A stretch of 64,000 bases of DNA from Agromyces ramosus (GTDB taxonomy: Bacteria > Actinomycetota > Actinomycetes > Actinomycetales > Microbacteriaceae): the NCBI RefSeq assembly GCF_030817175.1, contig NZ_JAUSYY010000001.1, positions 930,001-994,000 of the forward strand, given 5' to 3'. The notes under the pieces were generated by a model, which was given only the letters and a program-made list of their open reading frames with translations, was not told the origin of the DNA and did no database searches. Every line of letters begins with the position of its first letter. Positions within the stretch are counted from its first letter, which is position 1. Made by a program: the position numbers and the translations under genes. Shown here one piece after another: positions 9,001-15,370 of this stretch.

Positions 9001-11992
9001 GCGCGAACGCGCCGGCGATGCCGAGCGTGCCGCTGCCGTCGGTGGCGCCGGCCTTGGCGATCGCCTCGAAGGTGTGCGTGGAGTCGGCTGCCACGGGTCG
9101 CATCGTCGCGCTGAGGGTGAGTCCGTTGGCGGTGACCGCCGAGGCGACGCCGATGCTCGCCTCGTTCAGGAGCTTCACGCGGTTCACGGCCAGCCCCGCG
9201 CCGATGCCCACCGAGGTGGCGCCGGTGGACGTGCCGTCGGCGGTGGCCGAGGCATCCGTGTTGTTCCGGGTCGTGAACGACACCGGACCGGTCGCCGTGA
9301 GGGAGACCGCCGGGCCGAGCTTCGAGGTCGTCGTCGAGTCGACGAGGTTGAAGGCGATCGCGGCGGCGACGGTCACCGAGGTGCCGTCCTCGTTCTTCGC
9401 GTCGGGCGTGGTCGAGTCGCCGCCGCCGGACGAGCGGCTCGAGGCGTTGCCGAGCTTGTCGTTCGACTTCTGATTGGCGTTCTTGCCGGTGGAGTCGGAG
9501 TTCTGGTCGGGGGCGGCCGCAGCGCTGGCGGTCGCGCTCGTCGACGTGACCGAGGTGCCGTCGGCGGCCATGCTCACGCCGCCGCCGGCGTTGACGTTGC
9601 GGAAGATCGAGGAGTCGACGACGTGGTCGGCCGAGGTCAGTGCGAACGAGATCGTGGCCGCGAGGCTCGCGCCGCTGCCCGCGGTGGTCGCGCCCTTCGC
9701 GCTCGTGGTCGCCTTCGCGGTCTGGTCTGCCTTCGCGCTGATCGAGCTGCTCGTCGCGAGCGCGGCGCCGGCGAGGATGGATGCCGCGGTGCGGACGTTG
9801 TGCACGGCGATGCTCGCGACGCCCGTGAGCGAGGCGCTCGACCCGCCGCCGGCGCCGCCCTCGGTCTCGGTCTTCGTGTCGTCGAGGGTGGTGGCGTCGA
9901 TCGTCAGGCCCTTGACCCCGGTGATGGCGGATGCCGCGGCGAGCCCGGCCCTCACGACGACGTTGACGAGGCTGATGGCGACCGAGGCGCCGACGCCGAC
10001 CGAGCCGCCGTCCTGCTTCGAGGTGGCCTTGGCCGCGTTCTTGTGGTTGCCGGTCGCCGTGAGGTTGAGGTTCGCGTTGTTCAGGGAGTTGCCTGCGCCG
10101 CGCACCTCGGCGGCGGTCGCGGCGGTCACCGAGTTGACCGCGAGCGAGCCGGCGATCGACACGCTGCCGCCCGACTTCTTGCCCGAGACCGAGGTCGCCG
10201 TGAAACTCGAGTCGCCGGTCGCCGGGCCGGAGGCCTCGACGAAGACGCTCGTCGCCTGGAGCACCGCGCCGGCGCCGATGAACGCCTCGGTGACGAGATC
10301 GATGATGTTGATCGCGACGCCGATCGCGAGGCCGAAGCCGCTTCCGCCGCCGTTGCCGTCAGTGGTGCCGGCGTCGCCGGTCGTGACCACGGTGTTCTTC
10401 GCCGTCGCCTTCACGCTCTGCGCACCGGTCGTGGTGACGCGTGCGCCGATGATGTGCGCCGTCGTGAACGCGTCGAGCACCGACACGGCGAGTGCGCCCG
10501 CCACGTCGATCGCGCCGTCGGAGGTCGAGGACTGGCCGTTGCCGCGGCTCGGGGCGTTGGCGCTCTGGTTGTTCTGGGTGGCGCCGCCCTTGCCGGCGTT
10601 CGCGGAGGCGATGAGCGAGGCGACCTGCTCGGCGAGCATCGTGAGCGAGGCGGCCGTCGTCGCCGTCGCGTTCGTCGTGTCGATCGCGGCCTCGGTGGTC
10701 TGGTCCAGGTGCACGACCGCGATGCCGGCGCCGGCCGTGGCATCCTTCGCGTCGGCGACGCCGTTGAGGGTCGCGTGGTTCGTCGCGAGCACCTCGAGGG
10801 CTCCGGTCACGGCCAGGCGAGCCGTGTTGGTGACCTTGCTGATCGCGCTGGCGGTGACGGTGATGACGGCGACCGCCGCATCGAAGCTCGCGTTGCCGTC
10901 GGATCCTGCGGTGCCCTCGTCCTTCGCGGCGTCCGATCCGGGGGTCGCGCCGACGTCGACCGTGGAGGTCGAGGCGAGGGTGACCTTGCCGGTCGCCGTG
11001 ACCACGGCCGAGCCGCCGACGGTGACGGATGCGTCGGAGAAGACGATCGCGGCATCGCCGTACTTCTTCGTGAGGGTGACGGGCCCGACCGTCGAGCTCG
11101 CGGTGAGCACGGCGTCGCCCGCGGTCGCATTCACGACGGATGCCCCGGTGACGTTCACGACGGCGCTGGAGTCCACGATGACCGCATAGGCGGTCGCGTG
11201 GCTCGCGTCGGGCACGACGCTCGCCGCGGCGTTCAGCGTGATCTTCTCGGCGGTCAGCGTCGCGCCGTCGACCGTGACCGAGACGTCGGCGCAGTGCGTC
11301 GCCGGCGTGAGCAGGCAATCGGGGTCGAGCGCCGGACCGCCGGTCGTCGCCTGCTCGGCGTTCAGCACGATCTCCTTGGCGGTGATCGCGGCGCCAGACG
11401 AGACGAGGATCTCCTCGACGTTGATCACGAGCTTCGCGCCGATGAGCTCGAGCGAGCCGATGATCGTGATCTTGTCGCGACCGTCGCCGCCGTTGATCGT
11501 GAGCGAGACCGTCGGCGACGAGAAGATCGTCGTCTCGAAGGTCGAGCCGCTCAGCTGCAGGTTGCCCCCGACGACGGTGAGCGTCGCGTCGTCGTCGCTC
11601 CCGCTCAGCGTGAAGACGATGTCGCTCGCGGTACCCGTGTTCGTGATCGGCTCGATGTTCGCGTAGACGACCGTCGTCGCGCCGAGGTGCAGCACGCCCG
11701 AGTGCGCGTCGGCCGGGAGCGAGAGCACGTTGCCGTTGCCGACGGTGACGAGCGTGTCGAAGCCGGCGGCGCCGTCGAACGCGACGGTGATGGCCGCGTC
11801 GAGCGCTGAGCGGTCGAGCGTGAAGACGTCGTCGCCGCTGGTGCCGATGACCCGGATCTCGGTGAGTCCCGCGAGGCTTCGCGTCTCGGTCCCGAAGGTC
11901 ACGGTGCCATCGGCGTTGAAGACGAGGGTGGCTGAGGTACCCGACATCGCGAGCTGCCACACGGCGGGGTCGGCGACCGGCGGGCCGGACAC
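1..11992 (-). CDS. Body of a giant secreted repeat protein (partial, runs off left edge)
   Basis: One minus-strand frame stays open from about 11992 to base 1 with no stop, giving nearly 4000 residues with the C-terminus outside the window. The sequence is Ala/Gly/Val/Thr-rich. Units of roughly 60-70 residues alternate Gly-rich patches (VGIAGALAVN-like), short beta-strand runs and 'T.A.IG.GA.V.A'. This is the pattern of giant beta-helical or adhesin-like surface proteins. Two carbohydrate-binding-like modules lie near 2010-2400 and another module block near 7350-7880. It has no ATG start of its own: reading continues from the N-terminal part at 11993-12809 through a one-base frameshift in a G run (11993-11996). 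Likely role is surface adhesion or matrix, as an inference from composition only. Very long antisense frames over this gene are codon-bias shadows. Confidence 0.85.
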   Translation of the reverse strand, partial: MSGPPVADPAVWQLAMSGTSATLVFNADGTVTFGTETRSLAGLTEIRVIGTSGDDVFTLDRSALDAAITVAFDGAAGFDTLVTVGNGNVLSLPADAHSGVLHLGATTVVYANIEPITNTGTASDIVFTLSGSDDDATLTVVGGNLQLSGSTFETTIFSSPTVSLTINGGDGRDKITIIGSLELIGAKLVINVEEILVSSGAAITAKEIVLNAEQATTGGPALDPDCLLTPATHCADVSVTVDGATLTAEKITLNAAASVVPDASHATAYAVIVDSSAVVNVTGASVVNATAGDAVLTASSTVGPVTLTKKYGDAAIVFSDASVTVGGSAVVTATGKVTLASTSTVDVGATPGSDAAKDEGTAGSDGNASFDAAVAVITVTASAISKVTNTARLAVTGALEVLATNHATLNGVADAKDATAGAGIAVVHLDQTTEAAIDTTNATATTAASLTMLAEQVASLIASANAGKGGATQNNQSANAPSRGNGQSSTSDGAIDVAGALAVSVLDAFTTAHIIGARVTTTGAQSVKATAKNTVVTTGDAGTTDGNGGGSGFGLAIGVAINIIDLVTEAFIGAGAVLQATSVFVEASGPATGDSSFTATSVSGKKSGGSVSIAGSLAVNSVTAATAAEVRGAGNSLNNANLNLTATGNHKNAAKATSKQDGGSVGVGASVAISLVNVVVRAGLAAASAITGVKGLTIDATTLDDTKTETEGGAGGGSSASLTGVASIAVHNVRTAASILAGAALATSSSISAKADQTAKATTSAKGATTAGSGASLAATISFALTSADHVVDSSIFRNVNAGGGVSMAADGTSVTSTSATASAAAAPDQNSDSTGKNANQKSNDKLGNASSRSSGGGDSTTPDAKNEDGTSVTVAAAIAFNLVDSTTTSKLGPAVSLTATGPVSFTTRNNTDASATADGTSTGATSVGIGAGLAVNRVKLLNEASIGVASAVTANGLTLSATMRPVAADSTHTFEAIAKAGATDGSGTLGIAGAFALNLVEATTLGVIHGDQTPGADPSADPGIAITGGGAVALTAASQSSNKASAKASQSGTGTAGIGAAFGLNLVTSTVYAGIDQVADPTRGPPLTGAGALTITATENITFTTEAEAGGKSGTVTIVPAIAITLATIRTSASVGASGTTLTASSVIAQATQTVKAGTTAKGDTKAGSTAGIGVSLALAVLDNVVVDSGSARSITATGAVAFNATQAVEATTLAEASTKGASPSEGSGGGGKDVNQKADANLGQANQTRNTNGGQTSTSSTPKAASNENGGTSVSIAGAIAINVVVSTSRTWFGNGVVISSGGVVTLKSLANTDVSASAKGDSATDGSVGIGAGVAVNDVRIINRAVTGTATITGTGLVLTAGLAGGDTNDVIRRWTGTEWKIVEEGKELPGPSKDDLAYVKTNGGTGGNDGIYKFNGSDWVLDTDTTIASGAALPGSPANGDYFLLTSARDGKPAKSVWKYDGSAWQWITADVYNEKSELPKDKTSEGDWFRLTAQDGSKAPGFYKRNGSHEWILQAGATVTDGDRFPASPAADQLFRLWEHEVTATARAGASKSDDVGIAGALAINILDNTTEALLQPGASATLTSGAITISAQSNERDLAKATSKAEVGSATGVGASVALQVIDGSDVRAEVENGAALTGGSSLTIDAFGFRELLTTAEGGTAGGTAVTPVVALVVSVDDDVTARLGTSGTAYVGSGPVSVTATHLTRVITEGNAEAAGKSTAVGADLSINVVVGWDTLAEIARNTTGTSVSVLAVSDLRTEAKAIASAKGAEESDSSGDQKANEQVNGSNPNTQGTSSNTGSMPSSNGGTNGSNGAGGASSQSGSQSGTSSGTTAIAAAVAVNWTVAVSTARIAANAHVTATTGAVTVRSTLWAHAKALAMGSAIDLESSGTRVGAAIGLNVQVLTNRATIGTDAVVKGQAGIIVEATTPSVAGVPQRNEFIVWGFAAGGGKSTSVAGSAAVQILLLSTEALVGQGAELDAAAGGITVRAEQLMGLQNLAIAGALSTGNDAAIGAAFSVNYLEVVTKAAIDSATGAGSVTKADASGAISVTAKSTLVPLVPDVPAPLKGKIDWLTLTSVAIAGGASSGGAAVSGAFIIEIFNFDTQAWIGNGAQVNQEGAIGGGGQSVTVRAQDSITVDDVGGTLSLSQSSASVGITVIVVVANSNVRAFIGDSADVRAGGSVTVGAGATEDWFLLAIAGGVSLNSVAVTGAVIVFVFNQGGSSPKVRAHIGAGTDVHALGAVSVTASREMDADVAAGNLAIGGGSAGVGASAVVVVRGSTVEAQVAAGAGIQAGGAGLTVSAVQSGDVLLLAVGGSGGGTAGVAGSVVVNTTTDVTRASILGNVSQPTTNVAVLASDDTTVLSLAGQLTYGGTAGVGAGVDVEVLHKTTEAWIGKGSVVRASGNLTVDARSTEGIDSISVGGGFGGTAAVNVNAGVSVITVNTTAYIQDGTSAADRADLQVSGSVRVSADDRLRLNVIAGNISGGGTAAVGAAVAVPVVNKHTRSYIGAFSVVVGLGNGTALAVATGGYTVTTQDTRFDASIALEGGGVINLGFAHGFQNGDEVIYDSGYGANIAGLSDTPGDEVTPQQVYYVEVVDAFRVKLHKVQNLSDAAINVSGGTGESHRLIPTDQAGVRQDESLRFNPLKGGAVTGGDLITLPYNHGFADGDTIVYSSGGGVPIGGLIDGATYYAETSGLGPNQLKLRNKPEDKGGVIITGLNVTSTTGRSHSIVKSGVTPGGDAAAYGPRVITAGTDTFRGVAVTANSSDDIAMVGISAGVAGTAAVNLAGAVNVDNIHTYAWIGANAKINCNAGCTDVAAGSNAGQSVRVAAASQFYHLGIAGALSVAGTAGVAIPIGVRVVNLNTRAHVGNAAIVRARNDIAIIATATDAVVSVVVGAGGGTVGVAATLAVSILNTRTFACTGDPAGDGAACTTGGATLKAGNNVLVLAGDDSKAILITAAIAGGMVGVGAAVGIALLDKNTQAFLGAGSVVDALATGTGLPDVYSGTIVGNGFGRYGAGAPFHGVAVQAYSSEDIFGLVPAIGGGFVGVAGGIAVTLLHVVVKAFIGGGSQVNLAAGASASQSVNVSAVDRFKSLTIAGGAAGGFVGVAGGIDIGVADTSVQAAIAAGATVKANDDVEVFALSIKDVSSIAVSIAGGAVGLAISLSIWAIGTQQSGTYHEADGGPFRGEYSATTANDVNLYYREGDVVTYNGRRWAATVHHANSAPGTDGEWQGETDAAPTAKDNTDEADEIAKGDGGYKDALGGTTSTRTFAAWNPATSYDMDDANSYVTFNGHKYRAKVHATTIGANPEATPDEWVMVDGEEKTNDRVASAISGANAGIAGAAPTTGLTASALGTPPSDGTTASIDGLVTAGRSVRVWAIDDLQVLGIAGAIGGGFVGGGGSVLVLNIRSRTDAGIGSTAVITAGGGASDEISVRAIMVEDSLAFGLAAGGGFVGIGGQVAVIKDTGTQRAHIDGGSELRRAGLGILVESSANRTLNVYSIGVAVGAGAVGFAIAYVSVAGDNRAETASGTVAVGGTGTVGRYIAKVTDNVTIDALGISLAGGAIGIGGVITFVDLSGTAKASAAPVGTIGTGGVSVTADGTRTVTVKTLNVTVGAFALGVTVARSNSSRHLESVLRGATTTTGPVTVRATADNEAAVVAPGGGGGGVSVQIQVVFAVLSGHTLAEIAGSVANASGITVEADAENRATADTFMGAIALIGISGAWASTEITSDAWIRALVSSGTLSSTGAIRVTAKTHGDGNLAKSIVDAISGGLIDLKAMIGLAYVDNEVRATMNGVITQASDVEVTATATNTAEARVLTAAVALVSLAIGVAHAKVTGETRATGSGSITATGADVDITATSVNAATAYSNVITGGFLGGIAVSAPVAEIGAATGADWSGTVTAGHDLTVEADAKNTAHATAKVLSTGVLGVNGAEGKATITSATVTSAVIGDPAEIGGLTGKLFVYAHAVNRATAIASGKGIGAVS
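2010..2400 (-). other. Two carbohydrate-binding-like modules inside the giant protein
   Basis: In the giant protein frame two adjacent segments depart from the Gly/Ala repeat. One reads YREGDVVTYNGRRWAA with a following W. The other reads SYVTFNGHKYRAKV followed by PDEWVMV. The spacing 'Y..GD.V.YNG..W.A...........P....W' matches the chitin-binding type-3 / CBM5/12 layout. This suggests binding of insoluble polysaccharide such as chitin, inferred from the motif. Confidence 0.5.
7350..7880 (-). other. Aromatic 'NGSxW' module block inside the giant protein
   Basis: Here the giant protein switches to aromatic, charged sequence with repeated elements: RRWTGTEWKIVEEG, YKFNGSDWVLD, WKYDGSAWQWI and FYKRNGSHEWILQ, interleaved with GDYFLLT and GDWFRLT. 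About four copies of a short 'y.y.G..W.' unit can be seen, resembling short binding modules of tail-fibre or cell-wall proteins. The function is unknown. Confidence 0.5.
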
Positions 11993-12809
11993 GGGGCGCG
12001 GATGCCGCGGCCTCAGCGGCGTTCTCGGAGGCATCCGCCGTCGTGGTCGCAGCGGTCGTGGTGGTGGTCGTCGTGGCTACGGGGTCGCCCGCTGCGGCAG
12101 GCGTGGTCGCGGGGTCCGTCGGCGTAGCGGCAGCATCGGGTGCCGGTGCGGCAGGGCCAGGGGCCGGAGCGAGGGGCTCGGGCGCCGGGGCCGGTGCGGG
12201 CTCGGGCGCCGGTGCGGGCTCGGGCGCCGGTGCGGGCTCCGGCGGGTACATCCGGTCGTCGCTGTTCCAGCGCTGCTCGCCCGGGCCGAGCACGCGGCTC
12301 ATCAGGTCCGAGCCGCCTTCGATGTCGCCGAAGCCGGCGACATGGCCGAACTCGTGGGCGAGCACCGTGACGAGGTCCATCGCGCCGCCGTACGCCGACC
12401 AGCCCCAGCCGGCGGCATCCGGGTCGACGGCGACGCTGTTGCCCGAGGTGACCGCGAGGGTCGCGCCCGGAAGGTCTTCGAGGTAGAGCGCTGCCGAGCC
12501 GACGTCCCAGCCGGGCCATTGAGCCGCGGCAGTGCCGGCGGCCGCCCAGAGGTCGCCATCGGTGATGACGCCGGTGCCGGGTGCGGACCCGATGTCGGGA
12601 GCGTCCTGGTGCTCACCGTTCTCGAGCAGTTCGATGAGCTGCTCGGTCGTGAGCGTGATGGGTACGGCGACCTCGCTCGCGGCCGGATCGGCCATCGCGA
12701 CCGCCGCGGCGGGGCCCGTGGCCGGAAGACCCACGGCGAGCGCGGTGAACAGCGCGACGGCGGCGGTTCCAGCCCGCTTCGTCATGCTCCCCAGCGCGTG
12801 CGATCGCAT
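11993..12809 (-). CDS. N-terminal part of the giant protein: signal peptide, metzincin-like motif, Pro/Ala linker
   Basis: Start ATG at 12809 is chosen because AGGAAG lies five bases upstream; a second ATG at 12785 follows in frame. Residues 1-40 form a signal peptide (basic start, then AAVALFTALAVGLPATGPAAA). Residues about 85-185 carry a DLPG...AVDPDAAG...MDLVTVL block leading to HEFGHVAGFGD (residues 152-162) and DLMSRVLGPG. This resembles the zinc-peptidase-like segment at the N-terminus of LEPR-XLL-type giant proteins; catalytic activity is uncertain. A PEPAPAPEPAPAP linker and a Thr run follow. The frame technically stays open to 10359, but from about 11998 the translation becomes Arg-rich nonsense. 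Removing one G from 11993-11996 joins it to the body (…AAASAP/VSGPPVADPAV). Confidence 0.8.
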
Positions 12810-13100
12810 TGCATCTTCCTGTGAGTCCGATGGTGCCCAGTGTGCGCGAGCGCTTCCCATGGGGGATACCGACGGATCAGGGTGCGATCAGCGGGTCAGG
12901 TGAGAAGTCCCAGCCGCGACAGTACGCCGGGCCGAGCGCGAGCGTCAATGGCGATTCGGAACCAGAACGGCATACGTCTCGCCCCAGTTCGGGGGCCATC
13001 CCGCAATCGGCACGCGTGATGCACGACGCGGCATCCCCACATGTCGGAAACGCCATATGGATCGCGTTGGGGCGATCGAGACGTGCCGGCCACTTGCCGA
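12810..13100. other. Intergenic stretch upstream of the giant gene
   Basis: There is no convincing gene here. It holds the 5' flank of the giant gene (the AGGAAG ribosome site lies at its left end), followed by sequence with no family resemblance in any frame. Confidence 0.5.
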
Positions 13101-13276
13101 ATCGACGTCTTCCGCGACGATTCCCTCAGCGGGGTCGCCAAAGCCCTCTGGGGGTGTTCCTCGTGTTCGTTCCGTTCCTCTCCGCCGTCGTGTACCTCAT
13201 CGCTCGCCACGGGAGCATGGCGGAGCGCCGTGCACGCGGCGACGAGTACGTCAGCGAGTCGAACAGCCTGATCTGA
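13101..13276 (+). pseudogene. Remnant of a small PLDc_N-like membrane protein
   Basis: Two frames together read IDVFRDDSLSGVAKALW and then VFLVFVPFLSAVVYLIARHG, SMAERRARGDEYVSE, ending at TGA 13274-13276. This matches the C-terminal two thirds of the short actinobacterial membrane proteins of the form 'DLFRD..L.GWAKALW.+.F...P.L..L.YLIARG..MAER'. The joint is a GGGGG run at about 13152-13156 carrying two extra G (or lacking one). The usual first membrane helix is not visible upstream, so the 5' part also seems lost, unlike the other frameshifts in this window. Confidence 0.55.
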
Positions 13277-13282
13277 CCGGAG

Positions 13283-14221
13283 TCAGCCGGCGGCCGGGTC
13301 GGGGAAGACCGCGCTCCAGTCGCTCTTCACGCTCACGACGGTGAAGTCGTGATCGGATGCCGCGGCGAGCGCCTGCTCGACGCCCGTGTCGTACGGGGCG
13401 TCGCCCCGGCCCGTGTCGTCGTCATGGTGGATCAGCAGGCTCAGGCTCCGCGGATGCCCCTGCACGAAGCGCAGCATCGGCACGTCGCCGTTGCTGTTGC
13501 CCGCGGCGAGGATCGGACGCCGGCCGATCCGGCTCCAGATGCGCACCGGCTTCTCTGGACCGTCGTCGAGGAGCGCGAACGCCGTGCCGTACCGCACGTG
13601 CCCGGTCTCGTCGTCGTAGCTGAGGCCGAGCGCCGATCCGATGACCCGCTCGGGCGGGATGCCGTAGGCCTCCATCGTCATCGCTCGCATGAAGTCGCGG
13701 TCGCCGCCCGAGACGATGTAGTTCGTGAAGCCGTGCGCCTCGAGGTAGCGCAGCAACTCGACCATCGGGAGGTACACCGTCTCGGCATACGGGCGGCCGA
13801 GGGTCGGGTGCGATGCCCCCTGGAAGAACGCGGCGACGGATGCCGCATAGTCCTCGACGTTCGCCTGGCCGGTCACCTCGGCGATGGCGCCGAAGAGGAT
13901 CGGAACGTCGGAGTCGTCCCCGGCGTAGTGCTTGTCGACCGCCTCGCCGAGCCACGAGTAGTCGCCCGTCACGGCAGCCGTGTACGGCTGCCGTTCGGCG
14001 AGCGACGGCTCGGCAGCGGCGGCGCGCGCCCACTCGCCGAGCACGAAGTGCAGCTGCGTGGGCATCGGCTTCTCGGTCCAGAGCGTGCCGTCGTTGTCGA
14101 ACACCGCGACCCGCTCTTCGACGGGAACGGCTCGGGGTCCTGTCGCGACGGACTCGACGAATCCGATGACGGCGTCGCGACTCGGACCGTCGACCCACGA
14201 GGGCAGCACTCGATCAGCCAT
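13283..14221 (-). CDS. HAD-superfamily phosphatase (phosphoserine-phosphatase-like)
   Basis: 312 residues from the ATG at 14221; an in-frame ATG at 14281 would add a poorly conserved leader running into the tRNA terminator. HAD motif I is FDNDGTLW (D42 nucleophile, D44), motif II is IVSGGDRDFM, and motif IV is GNSNGDVPML. An insert between motifs I and II is all-helical. Proteins of this kind are cytoplasmic or secreted phosphomonoesterases of unknown substrate; no signal peptide is seen here. The gene stands alone, transcribed toward the membrane-protein remnant. Family assignment is firm, substrate unknown. Confidence 0.85.
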   Translation of the reverse strand: MADRVLPSWVDGPSRDAVIGFVESVATGPRAVPVEERVAVFDNDGTLWTEKPMPTQLHFVLGEWARAAAAEPSLAERQPYTAAVTGDYSWLGEAVDKHYAGDDSDVPILFGAIAEVTGQANVEDYAASVAAFFQGASHPTLGRPYAETVYLPMVELLRYLEAHGFTNYIVSGGDRDFMRAMTMEAYGIPPERVIGSALGLSYDDETGHVRYGTAFALLDDGPEKPVRIWSRIGRRPILAAGNSNGDVPMLRFVQGHPRSLSLLIHHDDDTGRGDAPYDTGVEQALAAASDHDFTVVSVKSDWSAVFPDPAAG

Positions 14222-14287
14222 GTCGACAGTCTGCTCGACCCGACCGTCTGAGGCTAGGGAGGGATCCCCTCGACGATGCAACGAAGA

Positions 14288-14315
14288 AGCCCCCGCATCC
14301 GAAGATGCGGGGGCT
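14288..14315 (-). terminator. Terminator of tRNA-Ser
   Basis: A 12-bp GC-rich stem (AGCCCCCGCATC / GATGCGGGGGCT) with a CGAA loop lies just downstream of the tRNA on the minus strand and is followed by TCTTCGTT. Confidence 0.7.
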
Positions 14316-14322
14316 GTTCACG

Positions 14323-14412
14323 TGGCGGTACCGGTGGGATTTGAACCCACGGTGGGCTTTCACCCACACAACTTTTCGAGAGTTGCACCTTCGGCCGCTC
14401 GGACACGGTACC
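14323..14412 (-). tRNA. tRNA-Ser (CGA)
   Basis: Acceptor stem GGTACCG/CGGTACC closes a long-variable-arm tRNA. The anticodon arm is CAACT-CTCGAAA-AGTTG, giving anticodon CGA. The T arm contains GTTCAAATC. Discriminator G and CCA are encoded (14326-14323). Confidence 0.95.
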
Positions 14413-14509
14413 GAGGACGATCTTAGACGACGTCGACGCCCTCGCCAAAACGAGCGGATGCCCCAGCCGACGCACAGCCGGTGTGCAGCGTCCTCGAAGT
14501 CAGGAGGTC

Positions 14510-14515
14510 TAGCTT
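14510..14515 (+). promoter_or_regulatory. -10 box of the SGNH hydrolase gene (leaderless)
   Basis: TAGCTT ends six bases before the GTG start at 14522, which places the transcription start on the start codon. An AGGAGG further upstream is too distant (about 14 bases) to be a good ribosome site. Confidence 0.5.
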
Positions 14516-14521
14516 CGCCTC

Positions 14522-15361
14522 GTGACCACGTCGACCGCACCCGCCCGCACCGCTCCCGCGGTGCCGTTGGACGCGCCGGCACCCGGAATCGCGGCGGGCG
14601 CCCGGCTCGCGGCATCCACCGTGCTCGGAAGCCTCGGGCTGCGCCCGTTCCGGGAGCGCGTGCTGGAGCGCCGGTCGACGCTCAACGAGACCCTGCCCGT
14701 GCACTCGAAGTGGTGGCGCGACCACGCGGCTGCCCAGGGCGAGCTGCTGTACGTCGCGATCGGCGACAGCGCCGCGCAGGGCATCGGCGCGTCGGCACCC
14801 GATCGCAGCTACGTGGGCGTACTGGCAGACGGCCTGCGCGCCTCGACCGGGCGAAGCGTGCGGGTCGTGAACCTCAGCGTCTCGGGCGCGACGACCGCCC
14901 TCGCGGTGCGCGACCAGCTCCCCCGCTTCCGGCGCCTCGAACCCGACATCGTCACGGTCTCCATCGGAGCCAACGACATCGCCGACTGGGACCCGGCCGG
15001 GTTCGACCGCAACATCCGCGCGATCTTCAGCGAGCTGCCGGCGCACGCCGTCGTCGCCGACCTGCCATGCTTCCACCTGCCGCACAACGAACGCAAGGTG
15101 GCCGAGGCGAATCGGATGCTCCGTGCCGCCGCCCGGGAGCACGGACTGACGGTGGCGCCGCTGCACGCGACGACCCGCCGGCAGGGACTGCGCGGCATCC
15201 TGACCCAGTTCGCACACGACATGTTCCACCCGAACGACCGTGGCTACGCGGTGTGGGCAGAGGCGTTCCGGCCGGCCGTGACGGAGCGGGCCGCGGAGCT
15301 GTCGGCCGCCGAATCCGCGGTCCTCGGCGCGGACGTCGTCGCTGTCGGAGGCCGCCGCTAG
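14522..15361 (+). CDS. SGNH/GDSL hydrolase family protein
   Basis: 279 residues, GTG start. Block I is AIGDSAAQGIGAS (Ser nucleophile), the Gly of block II lies in NLSVSGATT, block III is VSIGANDI (Asn), and block V is DMFHPNDRGY (Asp-His). All four catalytic blocks of the SGNH lipase/esterase fold are present. No signal peptide is evident: the first 30 residues are Ala/Pro-rich without a basic start. It is probably a cytoplasmic esterase or acyl hydrolase of unknown substrate. Its stop codon TAG (15359-15361) is part of the radA -10 box. Confidence 0.9.
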   Translation: MTTSTAPARTAPAVPLDAPAPGIAAGARLAASTVLGSLGLRPFRERVLERRSTLNETLPVHSKWWRDHAAAQGELLYVAIGDSAAQGIGASAPDRSYVGVLADGLRASTGRSVRVVNLSVSGATTALAVRDQLPRFRRLEPDIVTVSIGANDIADWDPAGFDRNIRAIFSELPAHAVVADLPCFHLPHNERKVAEANRMLRAAAREHGLTVAPLHATTRRQGLRGILTQFAHDMFHPNDRGYAVWAEAFRPAVTERAAELSAAESAVLGADVVAVGGRR

Positions 15362-15364
15362 TCT
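15359..15364 (+). promoter_or_regulatory. -10 box of radA (leaderless), overlapping the upstream stop codon
   Basis: TAGTCT ends six bases before the radA ATG at 15371. Its first three bases are the stop codon of the preceding gene. There is no Shine-Dalgarno before radA. Confidence 0.5.
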
Positions 15365-15370
15365 CGGGGC

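Noticed and set aside
6350..11809. An 1819-residue plus-strand open frame and other very long plus-strand frames over 1-12 kb
   Set aside because: They are antisense to the giant gene, rich in Arg/Asp/Gly/Val with no motif, and arise because the codon bias of the true frame removes stops from the opposite strand.
10359..11992. Continuation of the ATG-initiated N-terminal frame of the giant protein down to 10359
   Set aside because: After about 11998 the translation turns into Arg/His-rich sequence while the neighbouring frame carries on the natural protein, so this part is out of frame.
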